Of a stretch of 64,000 bases of DNA, positions 35,626 to 45,663 are shown piece after piece. The first letter of the stretch is position 1. Each line of letters opens with the position of its first letter. The translations under genes and the position numbers were made by a program. Source of the DNA: Knoellia koreensis. Lineage in GTDB: Bacteria > Actinomycetota > Actinomycetes > Actinomycetales > Dermatophilaceae. The stretch lies in contig NZ_JABEPQ010000006.1 of assembly GCF_013041615.1 (NCBI RefSeq), positions 62,001 to 126,000 on the forward strand, read 5' to 3'. The notes beneath the pieces are model-generated. The model was not told the DNA's origin. It saw only the letters and a program-made list of their open reading frames with translations, and made no database searches.

Positions 35626-36975
35626 TCAGCGGGTGGCACCGGCGACGGCCCACCGGTCGCCCCGGATGCGGCGCCAGAAGAAGACCGCCCGGATCGCCAT
35701 GAACGCGGTGAAGGCCAGCCACAACACCGCCAGCGCGGCCGGCGCGCCGCGCGACAGAAGCCGGTCACCGGCAGCGTGGACGGCGAGCACCAGCGGCAGG
35801 TAGAGCACCAGCGTCGCAGCCATCGCCTTGGCCAGCCAGGCGCCGTCGCCGGCACCGATGAGGACGCCGTCGACGACGAACACGTACCCCGCGAGCGGTT
35901 GCCCGACCGCGACGACTACGAGCGCCGCGGCCAACGCGGCACGCACCGCCTCGTCGCCGGTGAACAGCCCGGGCAGCAGCGTGTGCGCCACCAGCACCAG
36001 CACCCCCAACGCCGCGCCACCCCACACGCCCCAGCGCACCATCAGACCCGTCGCTGCCCGCGCCCCCTCGACGTCACCGGCACCGAGTGCCTTGCCGGTC
36101 AACGCCTGCGCGGCGATGGCAAGGGCGTCGAGCGCGAAGGCGAGGAAGCTCCACACCGTCATCGCCACCTGGTGCGCGGCCAGCGGCACATCGCCGAGCC
36201 CGGCCGCGACCCATGTCGTGACGAGCAGGATCGCGCGCAGCGCGAGGGTGCGCACGAGCAGGGGTATGCCGGTGAGCCCGGCCGCGAGGACCCGTCCCGG
36301 ATGGGGGTGAAGACTCGCGCCCGCCCGGCGTGCGTGCGCGACCAGGACGACCACGAGGCCGGTCGCCATGCCGGTCTGGGCGATGACGGTGCCCCACGCG
36401 GATCCCGCTATGCCCCAGCCGAACCCGTAGACGAAGACCAGGTTGAGGACGACGTTGGAGCCGAACCCGGCGATCGACGCGACGAGCGGCGTGCGGGTGT
36501 CCTGAAGCCCGCGCAGGACACCGTTGGCTGCCAGCGCGACGAGCATGGCGGGTATGCCGAGGGCGGAGATCCGCAGGTACGTCACGGCATACCCGATGGC
36601 GGCGTCGGAGGCGCCGAAGACGCGGCACAGGGGTTCGGCGGCCAGCGCGACGACGGCCGCGGTCACCGCTCCCAGCCCGATGGCGAGCCACGTGCCGTCG
36701 ATGCCGGCCTCGAGTGCCCCGCGCTCGCTGCCCGCGCCGACCTGGCGGGCGACGATCGAGGTGGTGCCGTAGGCCAGGAAGACGAAGATGTTGGCCGCGG
36801 TGATCAGGGTGGCGCTGGCGACCCCGAGACCGGCGAGCTGCGCCGTGCCGAGGTGGCCGACGATCGCGGTGTCGGCCAGCAGGAACAGCGGCTCGGCGAC
36901 GAGCGCGAGGAAGGCCGGCACGGCCAGCCGCAGGATCGCCCGCGCCTGTGACGGCTCCGCTCTCGAGACCACCAC
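35626..36975 (-). CDS. MATE family efflux transporter (DinF-like), 449 aa
   Basis: Twelve hydrophobic segments in two similar halves. The N-terminal half opens LRLAVPAFLALVAEPLFLLADTAIVGHLG, the MATE signature, and the second half has LAAHQVAMTVWSF. This is the DinF-like branch. The likely GTG start (VVSRAEPSQARAIL) was chosen over longer frames with low-complexity extensions. Expected to export cationic compounds using Na+ or H+ gradients. Two ATA isoleucine codons (36264, 36552) and one GCA-TAC pair (36585) lie in the GTATGCCG word. Confidence 0.92.
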   Translation of the reverse strand: MVVSRAEPSQARAILRLAVPAFLALVAEPLFLLADTAIVGHLGTAQLAGLGVASATLITAANIFVFLAYGTTSIVARQVGAGSERGALEAGIDGTWLAIGLGAVTAAVVALAAEPLCRVFGASDAAIGYAVTYLRISALGIPAMLVALAANGVLRGLQDTRTPLVASIAGFGSNVVLNLVFVYGFGWGIAGSAWGTVIAQTGMATGLVVVLVAHARRAGASLHPHPGRVLAAGLTGIPLLVRTLALRAILLVTTWVAAGLGDVPLAAHQVAMTVWSFLAFALDALAIAAQALTGKALGAGDVEGARAATGLMVRWGVWGGAALGVLVLVAHTLLPGLFTGDEAVRAALAAALVVVAVGQPLAGYVFVVDGVLIGAGDGAWLAKAMAATLVLYLPLVLAVHAAGDRLLSRGAPAALAVLWLAFTAFMAIRAVFFWRRIRGDRWAVAGATR

Positions 36976-37114
36976 GTCACCGTAGTCCGGCCGCCGTGCG
37001 CGACGACTCGGGGCCGTAGTCCGCCGATGTGGGCTCCCGGCGGGGACCGCCCCATCGCTGTGGAGGTCAATGCGGGTCGTGGGGTGTCGCCCGGGGTTGG
37101 CATGATGGCTCGCC

Positions 37115-37915
37115 GTGACGACCATCGTGTTCCTGCATGCCCACCCGGACGACGAGGCGTCGCAGACCGCCGGTGCCATGGCGCGGGCCGTGGCCGAGGG
37201 CAACCGGGTGGTGACCGTCTTCGCGACGGGTGGCGAGCACGGTGAGCTGCCGGCCGCAGGCCTGCCCGACGGCGAGACCTTGGTCGACTGGCGGCGCCGC
37301 GAGGCTCAGGCCTCCGCAGACGCGCTCGGCGTGCAGCGGATCGCGTGGCTCGGCTACTCCGACTCCGGCATGACCGGCTGGGAGCAGAACACCGTGGACG
37401 GTGCGTTCCACGGCGCCGACGTCGACGAGGCAGCCCGCCGACTGGCGGACATCCTCGACGAGGAGGACGCCGACGTCCTGGTCGGCTACGACTCGCACGG
37501 CGGCTACGGCCACCCGGACCACGTCAAGGTGCACGCCGTCGTCCACCGGGCCGCCGAGCTGGCCGCCCGCCGGCCGCGCCTGCTCGAGTCGACGATGAAC
37601 CGCGACGCCGTCCGCCGCGCCTACCAGGCCGCGGTCGCGGCAGGGCAGGCCAACGAGGCCTTCGACCCGGACCAGCCGATGGACGACGGAAACCCTTTGG
37701 GCACACCGGAGGCCGACATCACCTGGCAGGTCGACGTCAGTGGCTACATCGCCCAGCGCCGGGCGGCGCTGGAGGCGCACCGCAGCCAGGCGACCGACAT
37801 CGAGGGCATGCTGGGCGTGCCCGAAGACGTGTTCGCGATGATGTTCGGCACCGAGCACTACATCGAGCCGGGTGCCACGAAGGGCATGCGCGTCGGCTGG
37901 CCCTTCGGTGACTGA
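37115..37915 (+). CDS. PIG-L/LmbE family deacetylase, 266 aa
   Basis: Zinc-dependent N-deacetylase fold. Metal-binding HAHPDDE at residues 8-14 and GGYGHPDHVKVH near 130 supply the His/Asp ligands. Mycothiol enzymes MshB and Mca belong here, but this protein differs (ASQTAGAMARAVAEG) from the strict Mca pattern, so the substrate is open. GTG start; the stop overlaps the start of the following MFS gene by 8 bp. Confidence 0.88.
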   Translation: MTTIVFLHAHPDDEASQTAGAMARAVAEGNRVVTVFATGGEHGELPAAGLPDGETLVDWRRREAQASADALGVQRIAWLGYSDSGMTGWEQNTVDGAFHGADVDEAARRLADILDEEDADVLVGYDSHGGYGHPDHVKVHAVVHRAAELAARRPRLLESTMNRDAVRRAYQAAVAAGQANEAFDPDQPMDDGNPLGTPEADITWQVDVSGYIAQRRAALEAHRSQATDIEGMLGVPEDVFAMMFGTEHYIEPGATKGMRVGWPFGD

Positions 37916-39128
37916 GCCCGCCGCCGAACCCGCAGCCGAGTCCGTCGGTCCGGCCCCTGTCACTCCCGGCGCCCTGCTGCGCCGACCCCAGGTCGCCCGC
38001 CTGCTGTTCTCCGCGCTCGCCGGTCGCCTGCCCAACGGGATGGTGCCGCTCGCGCTGGTTCTCTTCGCCCGTGACAGCGGCGAGGGCTTCGGTCGCGCTG
38101 GCCTGCTCACCGCCGCATACTCGCTCGGCTGCTGCCTCGGCGGGCCGGCCCTGTCACGCGCGATGGACCTTCGGGGACAACGGGTTCCGCTCGTCGCGGG
38201 CGCGGTCGTCTCCTCGTTGGCGCTCGCCCTCCTGCCGTGGACGCCGACGGTGGCCGCCCTCCCCGTCGCCCTCGTCGCCGGGCTCGCCACCCCACCGCTC
38301 GAGCCGGCGCTGCGCACCCTGTGGCCGTCGGTGCTGCTGCCGCGCCAGGTGCCGGCCGCGTTCGCCCTCGACGCGGCGGCCCAGGAGCTGATCTTCGTCC
38401 TTGGCCCGCTCGTGGTCCTCGCCGCCCAGCTGACTGGCGCGGGTGGCGGGCTCGTCGCCGCTGCGGTCGTCGGCCTGGCTGGAGCGTGGTGGTTCACGAC
38501 GTCCCGCGCATCGACCCAGTGGCGCCCGGCGGTGCACGACGACCGGCACTGGCTGGGGCCGTTGCGCTCGCGCCGTCTCGTCGTCCTCTACGCGTCGATC
38601 CTGTTGGTGGGCATCACGATCGGCGTCCCGGCAGTGGCGCTCGTCGCGTGGGCCGAGGCGAACGGCGGGCGTGGGCTCGCACCCTGGCTGGTCGCCGCCA
38701 ACGCGTTCGGCGCCCTCATCGGCGGGGTCAGCTACAGCCCGCGCGCTCCCCACCGTGACCCGCGGCGTGACCTTCTGCTCGGGCTGGCCGTGCTGGTCGT
38801 GACGTATGCCGCGTTGTCGCTGACTCCGGCCAACGCGTGGCTCATGGGGGCGCTCACCATCGCCAGCGGTCTGGGGCTGCCGCCGGTGCTGACCTGCGTC
38901 TTCCAGCTGGTCGACCGCCTCGCCCCGCTTGGCACGACGTCGGAGGCGTTCGCGTGGCTGATCTCGGCGTTCCTCGTGGGGTCGTCGGTTGGCGCGGCCG
39001 TGGCGGGGTCGCTGTCCGATGCCGGGCACCTCGCCGCGACCTTCCTCGTCGCGGCGGCCGCCAGCGCGCTGGCGCTCGCGGTGGCAGCGGCCGTGGTCAG
39101 AGGTGTTTCAGGGCCTCGCGTCGACTGA
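37908..39128 (+). CDS. Major facilitator superfamily transporter, 406 aa
   Basis: Twelve membrane helices with an RLPNGMVPLALVLFARD first loop and the GLLTAAYSLGCCLGGPALSRAMDLRG signature between helices 2 and 3. GTG start within the end of the PIG-L gene, so the two are translationally linked. Its 3' end runs 32 bp into the end of the convergent AlkD gene. The substrate is unknown. Confidence 0.88.
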   Translation: MTEPAAEPAAESVGPAPVTPGALLRRPQVARLLFSALAGRLPNGMVPLALVLFARDSGEGFGRAGLLTAAYSLGCCLGGPALSRAMDLRGQRVPLVAGAVVSSLALALLPWTPTVAALPVALVAGLATPPLEPALRTLWPSVLLPRQVPAAFALDAAAQELIFVLGPLVVLAAQLTGAGGGLVAAAVVGLAGAWWFTTSRASTQWRPAVHDDRHWLGPLRSRRLVVLYASILLVGITIGVPAVALVAWAEANGGRGLAPWLVAANAFGALIGGVSYSPRAPHRDPRRDLLLGLAVLVVTYAALSLTPANAWLMGALTIASGLGLPPVLTCVFQLVDRLAPLGTTSEAFAWLISAFLVGSSVGAAVAGSLSDAGHLAATFLVAAAASALALAVAAAVVRGVSGPRVD

Positions 39129-39798
39129 GCCCACTCAGCCGGCCCTCGTGCTCGGCGACGAACGCGCGCACCCAGTCCGGGTCCGTGCGGGCGTACTGCC
39201 GCAGCGCCCACCCGATCGCCTTGCGCAGCCAGAAGCTGGTGTCGTCGAGGTTGGCCTCGATGGTCTCGCGCAGCAGGTCGGTGTCGGTGTTGGTCTTGAA
39301 CGTGAGCTGGCTGATGACGGCGGTGCGGCGCAGCCACAGGTCGTCGTCGGCGGCCCAGGCACGGATGACCGGCTCAACGGTTTCATTGTGGGACAACAGG
39401 ATCGGGCCCACCCGGTTGCTGGCGACCTCGTCCACGTGGTCCCACCAGGCGCCAGTCACCACGAGGTGCCGGTAGAGCGGGAGCAGCTCGGGGTCCTGCC
39501 ACGAGCGGTAGGCGCGGTGCCCCGTGAGCGCCGTCGCGGCATACCTGTCCTCGCGGAAGGCGGCGCCGTCCCAGAGGTCACGCACCGCTTCCTCCCACTC
39601 CTCCCGGTCCTCGATGCGCAGCGCCGGGTCGGCGAGCACGGGCCGCAACAGTGCCTTGAGCTCGGGTGAGGTGATGCCGCGGTAGGGCATGGTCGACTTC
39701 ATGTAGGCCTGCTGGGCCCCGGCGCGGTCGGGGTCGCCATGCTCGGCCAGGGTGGACCGGATGGTCGCCACGAGGGGGTGCGTCACAGAAGCCAGCAT
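39097..39798 (-). CDS. DNA alkylation repair protein (AlkD family), 233 aa
   Basis: HEAT-like repeat DNA glycosylase. Family features: YMKSTMPYRGITSPELKALLRP at the N-terminus, ATALTGHR, WDHVDEVASNRVG with the catalytic-site Asp/Trp environment, and SFWLRKAIGWALRQYARTDPDWVR near the C-terminus. It removes positively charged alkylated bases in characterised homologues. Its 3' end overlaps the MFS gene by 32 bp in the opposite direction. Confidence 0.92.
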   Translation of the reverse strand: MLASVTHPLVATIRSTLAEHGDPDRAGAQQAYMKSTMPYRGITSPELKALLRPVLADPALRIEDREEWEEAVRDLWDGAAFREDRYAATALTGHRAYRSWQDPELLPLYRHLVVTGAWWDHVDEVASNRVGPILLSHNETVEPVIRAWAADDDLWLRRTAVISQLTFKTNTDTDLLRETIEANLDDTSFWLRKAIGWALRQYARTDPDWVRAFVAEHEGRLSGLSRREALKHL

Positions 39799-39826
39799 GG
39801 CCCACCCGTTACCGCCCCTTCACATG

Positions 39827-39899
39827 CAACACCCGCGCTGATCTCGCCGGTCCGCGCTGTCATGGCAGCGCAGGTGGTCGAGATCAGGCGCGGGTGTTG
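39827..39899. terminator. Long nested inverted repeat downstream of the DHA2 transporter gene
   Basis: CAACACCCGCGCTGATCTCG pairs with a right arm at 39879-39899 (CGAGATCA, one bulged G, GCGCGGGTGTTG): 20 bp paired. Inside sits a second stem, GCGCTG/CAGCGC (39854-39871). It lies 20 bp past the stop of the minus-strand transporter gene and 28 bp upstream of alkD. It may be its terminator, or a cruciform like the one at 33404. Confidence 0.75.
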
Positions 39900-39918
39900 G
39901 TCCGGCCGATGCGACAGG

Positions 39919-41439
39919 TCAGTCGAGCGCGGGCTCGGGCGCGGGCTCGAGGGCCTCGCCCGGCTCGGCGGCGGGCGCACCATGCGCACCGGCCGGGTCG
40001 ACCTGCGGGGTCTTGATGGTCCACGCGATGGCCACCATGACCACCGCCAGGACCGCACCGACCCCGAAGCCCCACTGGATGCCGTCGCTCAGCGCCGCAA
40101 CCGGTGAGGCGCCCGATGCGGCCGAGCTGGCAGCCCGGCCGGCCATGACGCTGACGACGACCGCGGTGCCGGCGGCGGCTGCCACCTGCTGGAGCGAGCC
40201 GAGGATGGCCGAGCCGTGGGCGTAGAGGTGCGGCGGCAGCACCGACAGGCCGGAGGTGAACACGGGGGTGAACACCATGGCCAGCGACACCATCAGCACC
40301 ACGTGGTCGGCGAGCACCAGCCACGGAGAGGTCTGCGGCGTCACCCGGGTGAGCAGGGCCAGGGTCGCGAGCATGACGACCGACCCGGGCACGACCAGCG
40401 TGCGCGCACCGACCTTGTCGTAGGCGTGGCCGACGACCGGCCCGAGCAGACCCATCGCGAGCCCACCCGGCATGAGCAGCAGCCCGGTCTGGAGCGTCGA
40501 CAGCTCGAGCACGTCCTGCAGGTAGAGCGGCAGCAGGATCATCGCGCCCATCATCGCCATGAAGGCGGTGCACATGAGCGCCAGCGCGAGGGTGAACGAG
40601 CCGAACTTCAGCGTGCGCAGGTCGAGCAGCGGCGAACCGGTGCGCTGGAGCGACAGCTGCCGCAGCACGAACGCGGCCAGCGCCACGACACCGATCGCGG
40701 TGGTCACGGCCGGAGGGACGGTGTGGGTCGCCCGCGACCCCTCGCCGAGACCCGACAGGCCGTAGACGAGCGCGCCGAACCCGACGGCCGACAGCACCAC
40801 GCTGGTGACGTCGATGCGGGTGGCGCTCGGCTCGCCGATGTCGACGAGCTCGCGCAGCCCGAGCACCGCGGTCACGCCGGCGATGGGCAGCACGACGGCG
40901 AAGATGAGCCGCCACGACCCGAGCTGGAGCAGCAGGCCGGAGACCGCCGGCCCGAGCGCGGGCGCCACGGACATGGCGAGCATGACGTTGCCCATGACCT
41001 TGCCGCGGTCCTGCGGGGCCACGATGGTCATGAGGGTGGTCATGAGCAGCGGCATCATCACGGCGGTGCCGCTGGCCTGGATGACGCGTGCGGCGAGCAG
41101 CACCGAGAAGGTCGGCGCGACGGTGGCGAGTGCGGTGCCGGCGAGGAAGAGCCCCATGGCGAGGGCGTAGGCGGTGCGGGTGCGCACCCGCTGGAGGAAC
41201 CAGCCGGTCGCGGGGATGACCACGGCCATGGTCAGCATGAACGCGGTCGACAGCCACTGGGCGCTGGTCGCCGGGACGGCGAAGTCGCGCATGAGGCGGG
41301 GGATCGCGTTGACCATGATCGTCTCGTTGAGGATCACGACGAAGGTCGACAGCACGAGGATGCGCAGCACCAGCGTCGTGTTGAGGGCGGGGGCTGCTGG
41401 GGCGTCGGGCACGCGTGGGCTTTCGGTCAGGGATGGCAT
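39919..41439 (-). CDS. DHA2-type multidrug MFS transporter (EmrB/QacA), 506 aa
   Basis: Fourteen-helix drug:H+ antiporter. Motif D1 resembles VVILNETIMVNAIPRLMRDF, motif A occurs around GWFLQRVRTRTAY, and motif C occurs as VAPALGPAVSGLLLQLGSWR. ATG after GAAGGACCC. The C-terminus is an acidic/proline-rich tail. No regulator lies immediately upstream. Confidence 0.92.
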   Translation of the reverse strand: MPSLTESPRVPDAPAAPALNTTLVLRILVLSTFVVILNETIMVNAIPRLMRDFAVPATSAQWLSTAFMLTMAVVIPATGWFLQRVRTRTAYALAMGLFLAGTALATVAPTFSVLLAARVIQASGTAVMMPLLMTTLMTIVAPQDRGKVMGNVMLAMSVAPALGPAVSGLLLQLGSWRLIFAVVLPIAGVTAVLGLRELVDIGEPSATRIDVTSVVLSAVGFGALVYGLSGLGEGSRATHTVPPAVTTAIGVVALAAFVLRQLSLQRTGSPLLDLRTLKFGSFTLALALMCTAFMAMMGAMILLPLYLQDVLELSTLQTGLLLMPGGLAMGLLGPVVGHAYDKVGARTLVVPGSVVMLATLALLTRVTPQTSPWLVLADHVVLMVSLAMVFTPVFTSGLSVLPPHLYAHGSAILGSLQQVAAAAGTAVVVSVMAGRAASSAASGASPVAALSDGIQWGFGVGAVLAVVMVAIAWTIKTPQVDPAGAHGAPAAEPGEALEPAPEPALD

Positions 41440-41580
41440 GGTGGTGGGTCCTTCGGGAGGTCGGCGGGTTCGAACGGTCAGACCGGTGTCGGTCTCGGAA
41501 CTCATCGCTGCGACATGCCAGCGAGTCTGTCTACTCAGGCGACGAAACGGCAACCGAGTTTTCGACATGGCACCGGAAAG

Positions 41581-42621
41581 TCATTCCCGCGCGCGGGGTA
41601 GGTGGGCGGTGACGCCCACCAGGGCGACCCCGCGCCCGTCCTCCTCGTATGCCGTGGCCGCCAGCATCGGGGCCAGCTCACCGGTGATCGTGGCCGGCGT
41701 CGGTGCCGGACCGGGCAGGTCGAGCGGCCGGTGGACGAGCAGCTCGACCCCGTCGTCGTACCGCAGCACCAGGTCGACGCGGGTGGGGACGCGCGGGTCG
41801 TCGGCCAAGACGCCGCAGGCACGCTCGATGCAGTCGGCGAGTACCGCCTCGACCCGGCTGCGGGAGCGGCTGGGTGGGGAGATGGTGCGGGTGCGGTTGA
41901 CCGACAGCCGGGGCTTGGGCAGCACGACGGTGCTGCTCTCGCGGCCGTGGGCGATGTCGTGCAGGAGCCGCCCCATGGTGCGGCCGAGGATGTCCTCGAG
42001 CCCCTCGCGCGACACCGACCGCACGGCGACGAGGTCGGCTAGCCCGGCCTCGCGCAGCCGTGCCTGGGTGCGTGGCCCGACACCCCAGATCTCCTCCAGC
42101 CGCAACGCATTCCGCACGCCGGGCTCGTCGGCGGGGGCGATGACGTGCAAACCGTCGGGCTTGGCACGGCGGCTGGCGAGCTTGGCCATCAGCTTGGTGC
42201 GTCCGACACCGACGCTGACCGGCAGCCCGACGTCGGTGCGGCAGCGGGCCCGCAGCCTGGCCGCGACGCCACCCGCCGTCGGCGCGTCACCGGCCACAGC
42301 CGACACGTCGAGGAACGCCTCTTCCATCGACCCCGGTTCGACCAGCGGCGTCAGCTCGCGGAACAACCCGAACAACGCCTCGCTCGCCTGCTCGTGCACG
42401 CCCTCGCGGAACCCGACCACGCGCACGTCGGGCCAGCGGGCGCGGACCCGGCCCAGCGGCATACCGGCGTGGATGCCGAGCGCGCGGGCGGGGTAGGACG
42501 CGCAGGCGACCACGGGGTCGCCCACGACGAACGGCGTGCCGCGCAGGCTCGGGTCGTCGCGTTCCTCGACGGAGGCGAAGAAGGCATCGGCGTCGGCGTG
42601 GAGCAGCACCCGTTCAGGCAA
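41581..42621 (-). CDS. dinB: DNA polymerase IV / DinB-family Y-polymerase, 346 aa
   Basis: Translesion polymerase. Catalytic N-terminal HADADAFFASVEE; palm motif GSMEEAFLDVSA, where the usual SIDEA reads SMEEA (Glu in place of the first Asp, while the second acidic residue is kept); SVGVGRTKLMAKLAS; helix-hairpin-helix EIWGVGPRTQARL; C-terminal little-finger domain. No beta-clamp motif is seen at the C-terminus, which ends VTAHLPRARE. TTG start gives a near-canonical N-terminus. It starts 48 bp from the divergent DUF2277 gene. Confidence 0.9.
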   Translation of the reverse strand: MPERVLLHADADAFFASVEERDDPSLRGTPFVVGDPVVACASYPARALGIHAGMPLGRVRARWPDVRVVGFREGVHEQASEALFGLFRELTPLVEPGSMEEAFLDVSAVAGDAPTAGGVAARLRARCRTDVGLPVSVGVGRTKLMAKLASRRAKPDGLHVIAPADEPGVRNALRLEEIWGVGPRTQARLREAGLADLVAVRSVSREGLEDILGRTMGRLLHDIAHGRESSTVVLPKPRLSVNRTRTISPPSRSRSRVEAVLADCIERACGVLADDPRVPTRVDLVLRYDDGVELLVHRPLDLPGPAPTPATITGELAPMLAATAYEEDGRGVALVGVTAHLPRARE

Positions 42622-42668
42622 CCAGCGACCACCGACAGGGGTCGGCCGGCGGACGTACGCTGGCAGGC

Positions 42669-42941
42669 ATGTGCCGAAACATCCGCCAGCTCCACAACTT
42701 CGAGCCGCCCGCCACGACCGACGAGGTGCGGGCGGCCGCGCTGCAGTACGTGCGCAAGGTGAGCGGTTCGACCAAGCCGAGCCATGCCAACCAGGAGGCG
42801 TTCGACGAGGCGGTCGAGGCCGTCGCGCACGCCACGCAGCACCTGCTCGACCACCTCACCACGAGCGCCCCGCCCAAGGACCGCGAGGTCGAGGCCGCCA
42901 AGGCGCGCGCCCGCGCCCAGGCGAGGTATGCCGCGAGCTGA
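42669..42941 (+). CDS. DUF2277 family protein, 90 aa
   Basis: Opens with MCRNIRQLHNFEPPATTDEV, diagnostic of DUF2277, and continues VRAAALQYVRKVSGSTKPS and a C-terminal Ala/Arg-rich helix. Function is unknown in the family. Its final codons run into a 15-bp stem whose loop contains the stop codon. Confidence 0.9.
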   Translation: MCRNIRQLHNFEPPATTDEVRAAALQYVRKVSGSTKPSHANQEAFDEAVEAVAHATQHLLDHLTTSAPPKDREVEAAKARARAQARYAAS

Positions 42942-42957
42942 CCTCGCGGCATACCTC
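42923..42957 (+). terminator. Terminator of DUF2277 gene made of paired GTATGCCG words
   Basis: GAGGTATGCCGCGAG and CTCGCGGCATACCTC are perfect 15-bp arms around loop CTGAC, which contains the TGA stop. Each arm contains the octamer, in opposite orientations. Confidence 0.75.
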
Positions 42958-42992
42958 ACGGTCACGGCGTGGCCGGGTCGGCGCCCGAGGTC

Positions 42993-45194
<2,202 letters not shown>

Positions 45195-45256
45195 GGATGT
45201 CCTCCCGGTCGCGTTGTTCGTGGGACTTGCGCGGGTGCCATACCCACGCATCGGCG

Positions 45257-45289
45257 AGGTATGCCGCGTGGTCACCACGCGGCATACCT
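45257..45289. repeat. Head-to-head GTATGCCG hairpin between divergent genes
   Basis: AGGTATGCCGCGTGG and CCACGCGGCATACCT are perfect 15-bp arms around loop TCA. Both flanking genes, katE and dnaB, are transcribed away from it, so it cannot be a terminator of either. Confidence 0.85.
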
Positions 45290-45442
45290 GCGTCTCCTCG
45301 TGGTCACCTCCCGGACATCTGGGGGTCGGGTGAAGACACGCCCGGAAGTTTCTGCGGTCCACACCCGGTGGAGGGCGTCGGTGCAGGTCAGCGCGGGTTT
45401 GGTGCAGGGATGGCCACGAAATCCACAGGGTTATCCCCGGAC

Positions 45443-45494
45443 TGTGCACAAGGGGTTCGGGCGTTGCGCACAGGTTGTCCCCAGCTCGTCCACA
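45443..45494. promoter_or_regulatory. Cluster of DnaA-box-like sites upstream of dnaB
   Basis: TGTGCACAA (45443; minus TTGTGCACA), TTGTCCCCA (45475) and TCGTCCACA (45486) each differ by one base from the TTGTCCACA consensus, within 52 bp. TTATCCCCG (45431) and AAATCCACA (45418) are looser. The cluster is 170-220 bp upstream of the dnaB start. Confidence 0.45.
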
Positions 45495-45663
45495 CCGTCG
45501 GTTTGAGGGGTGCCGGGGGCCAGTCCTAGCGTGGGCCGACCACGTGGGACGGGCCACGATCCGCCGGGGCGCCGGGGTTCGTCGCAGGCGTGTCGGTGGG
45601 GTGATGTTCACTGGGAACTACACGGATGCAGTTTGTGCGGATCGAGCAGGGAGTCAAGGGCCG

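Larger units (their letters stand above)
45195..45663. promoter_or_regulatory. 469-bp divergent katE-dnaB intergenic region
   Basis: No convincing gene. It contains, from left to right: the paired octamer hairpin (45257-45289), and a stretch 45418-45494 rich in DnaA-box-like and related words. AGGGAG lies 10 nt before the GTG chosen for dnaB (45664). Promoters for both genes must lie here but no clear -35/-10 pair was identified by eye. Confidence 0.5.

Noticed and set aside
45418-45494. Chromosomal origin at the katE-dnaB gap
   Set aside because: Only one-mismatch boxes, no dnaA/dnaN neighbours and no AT-rich unwinding element; more likely a regulatory or titration site.
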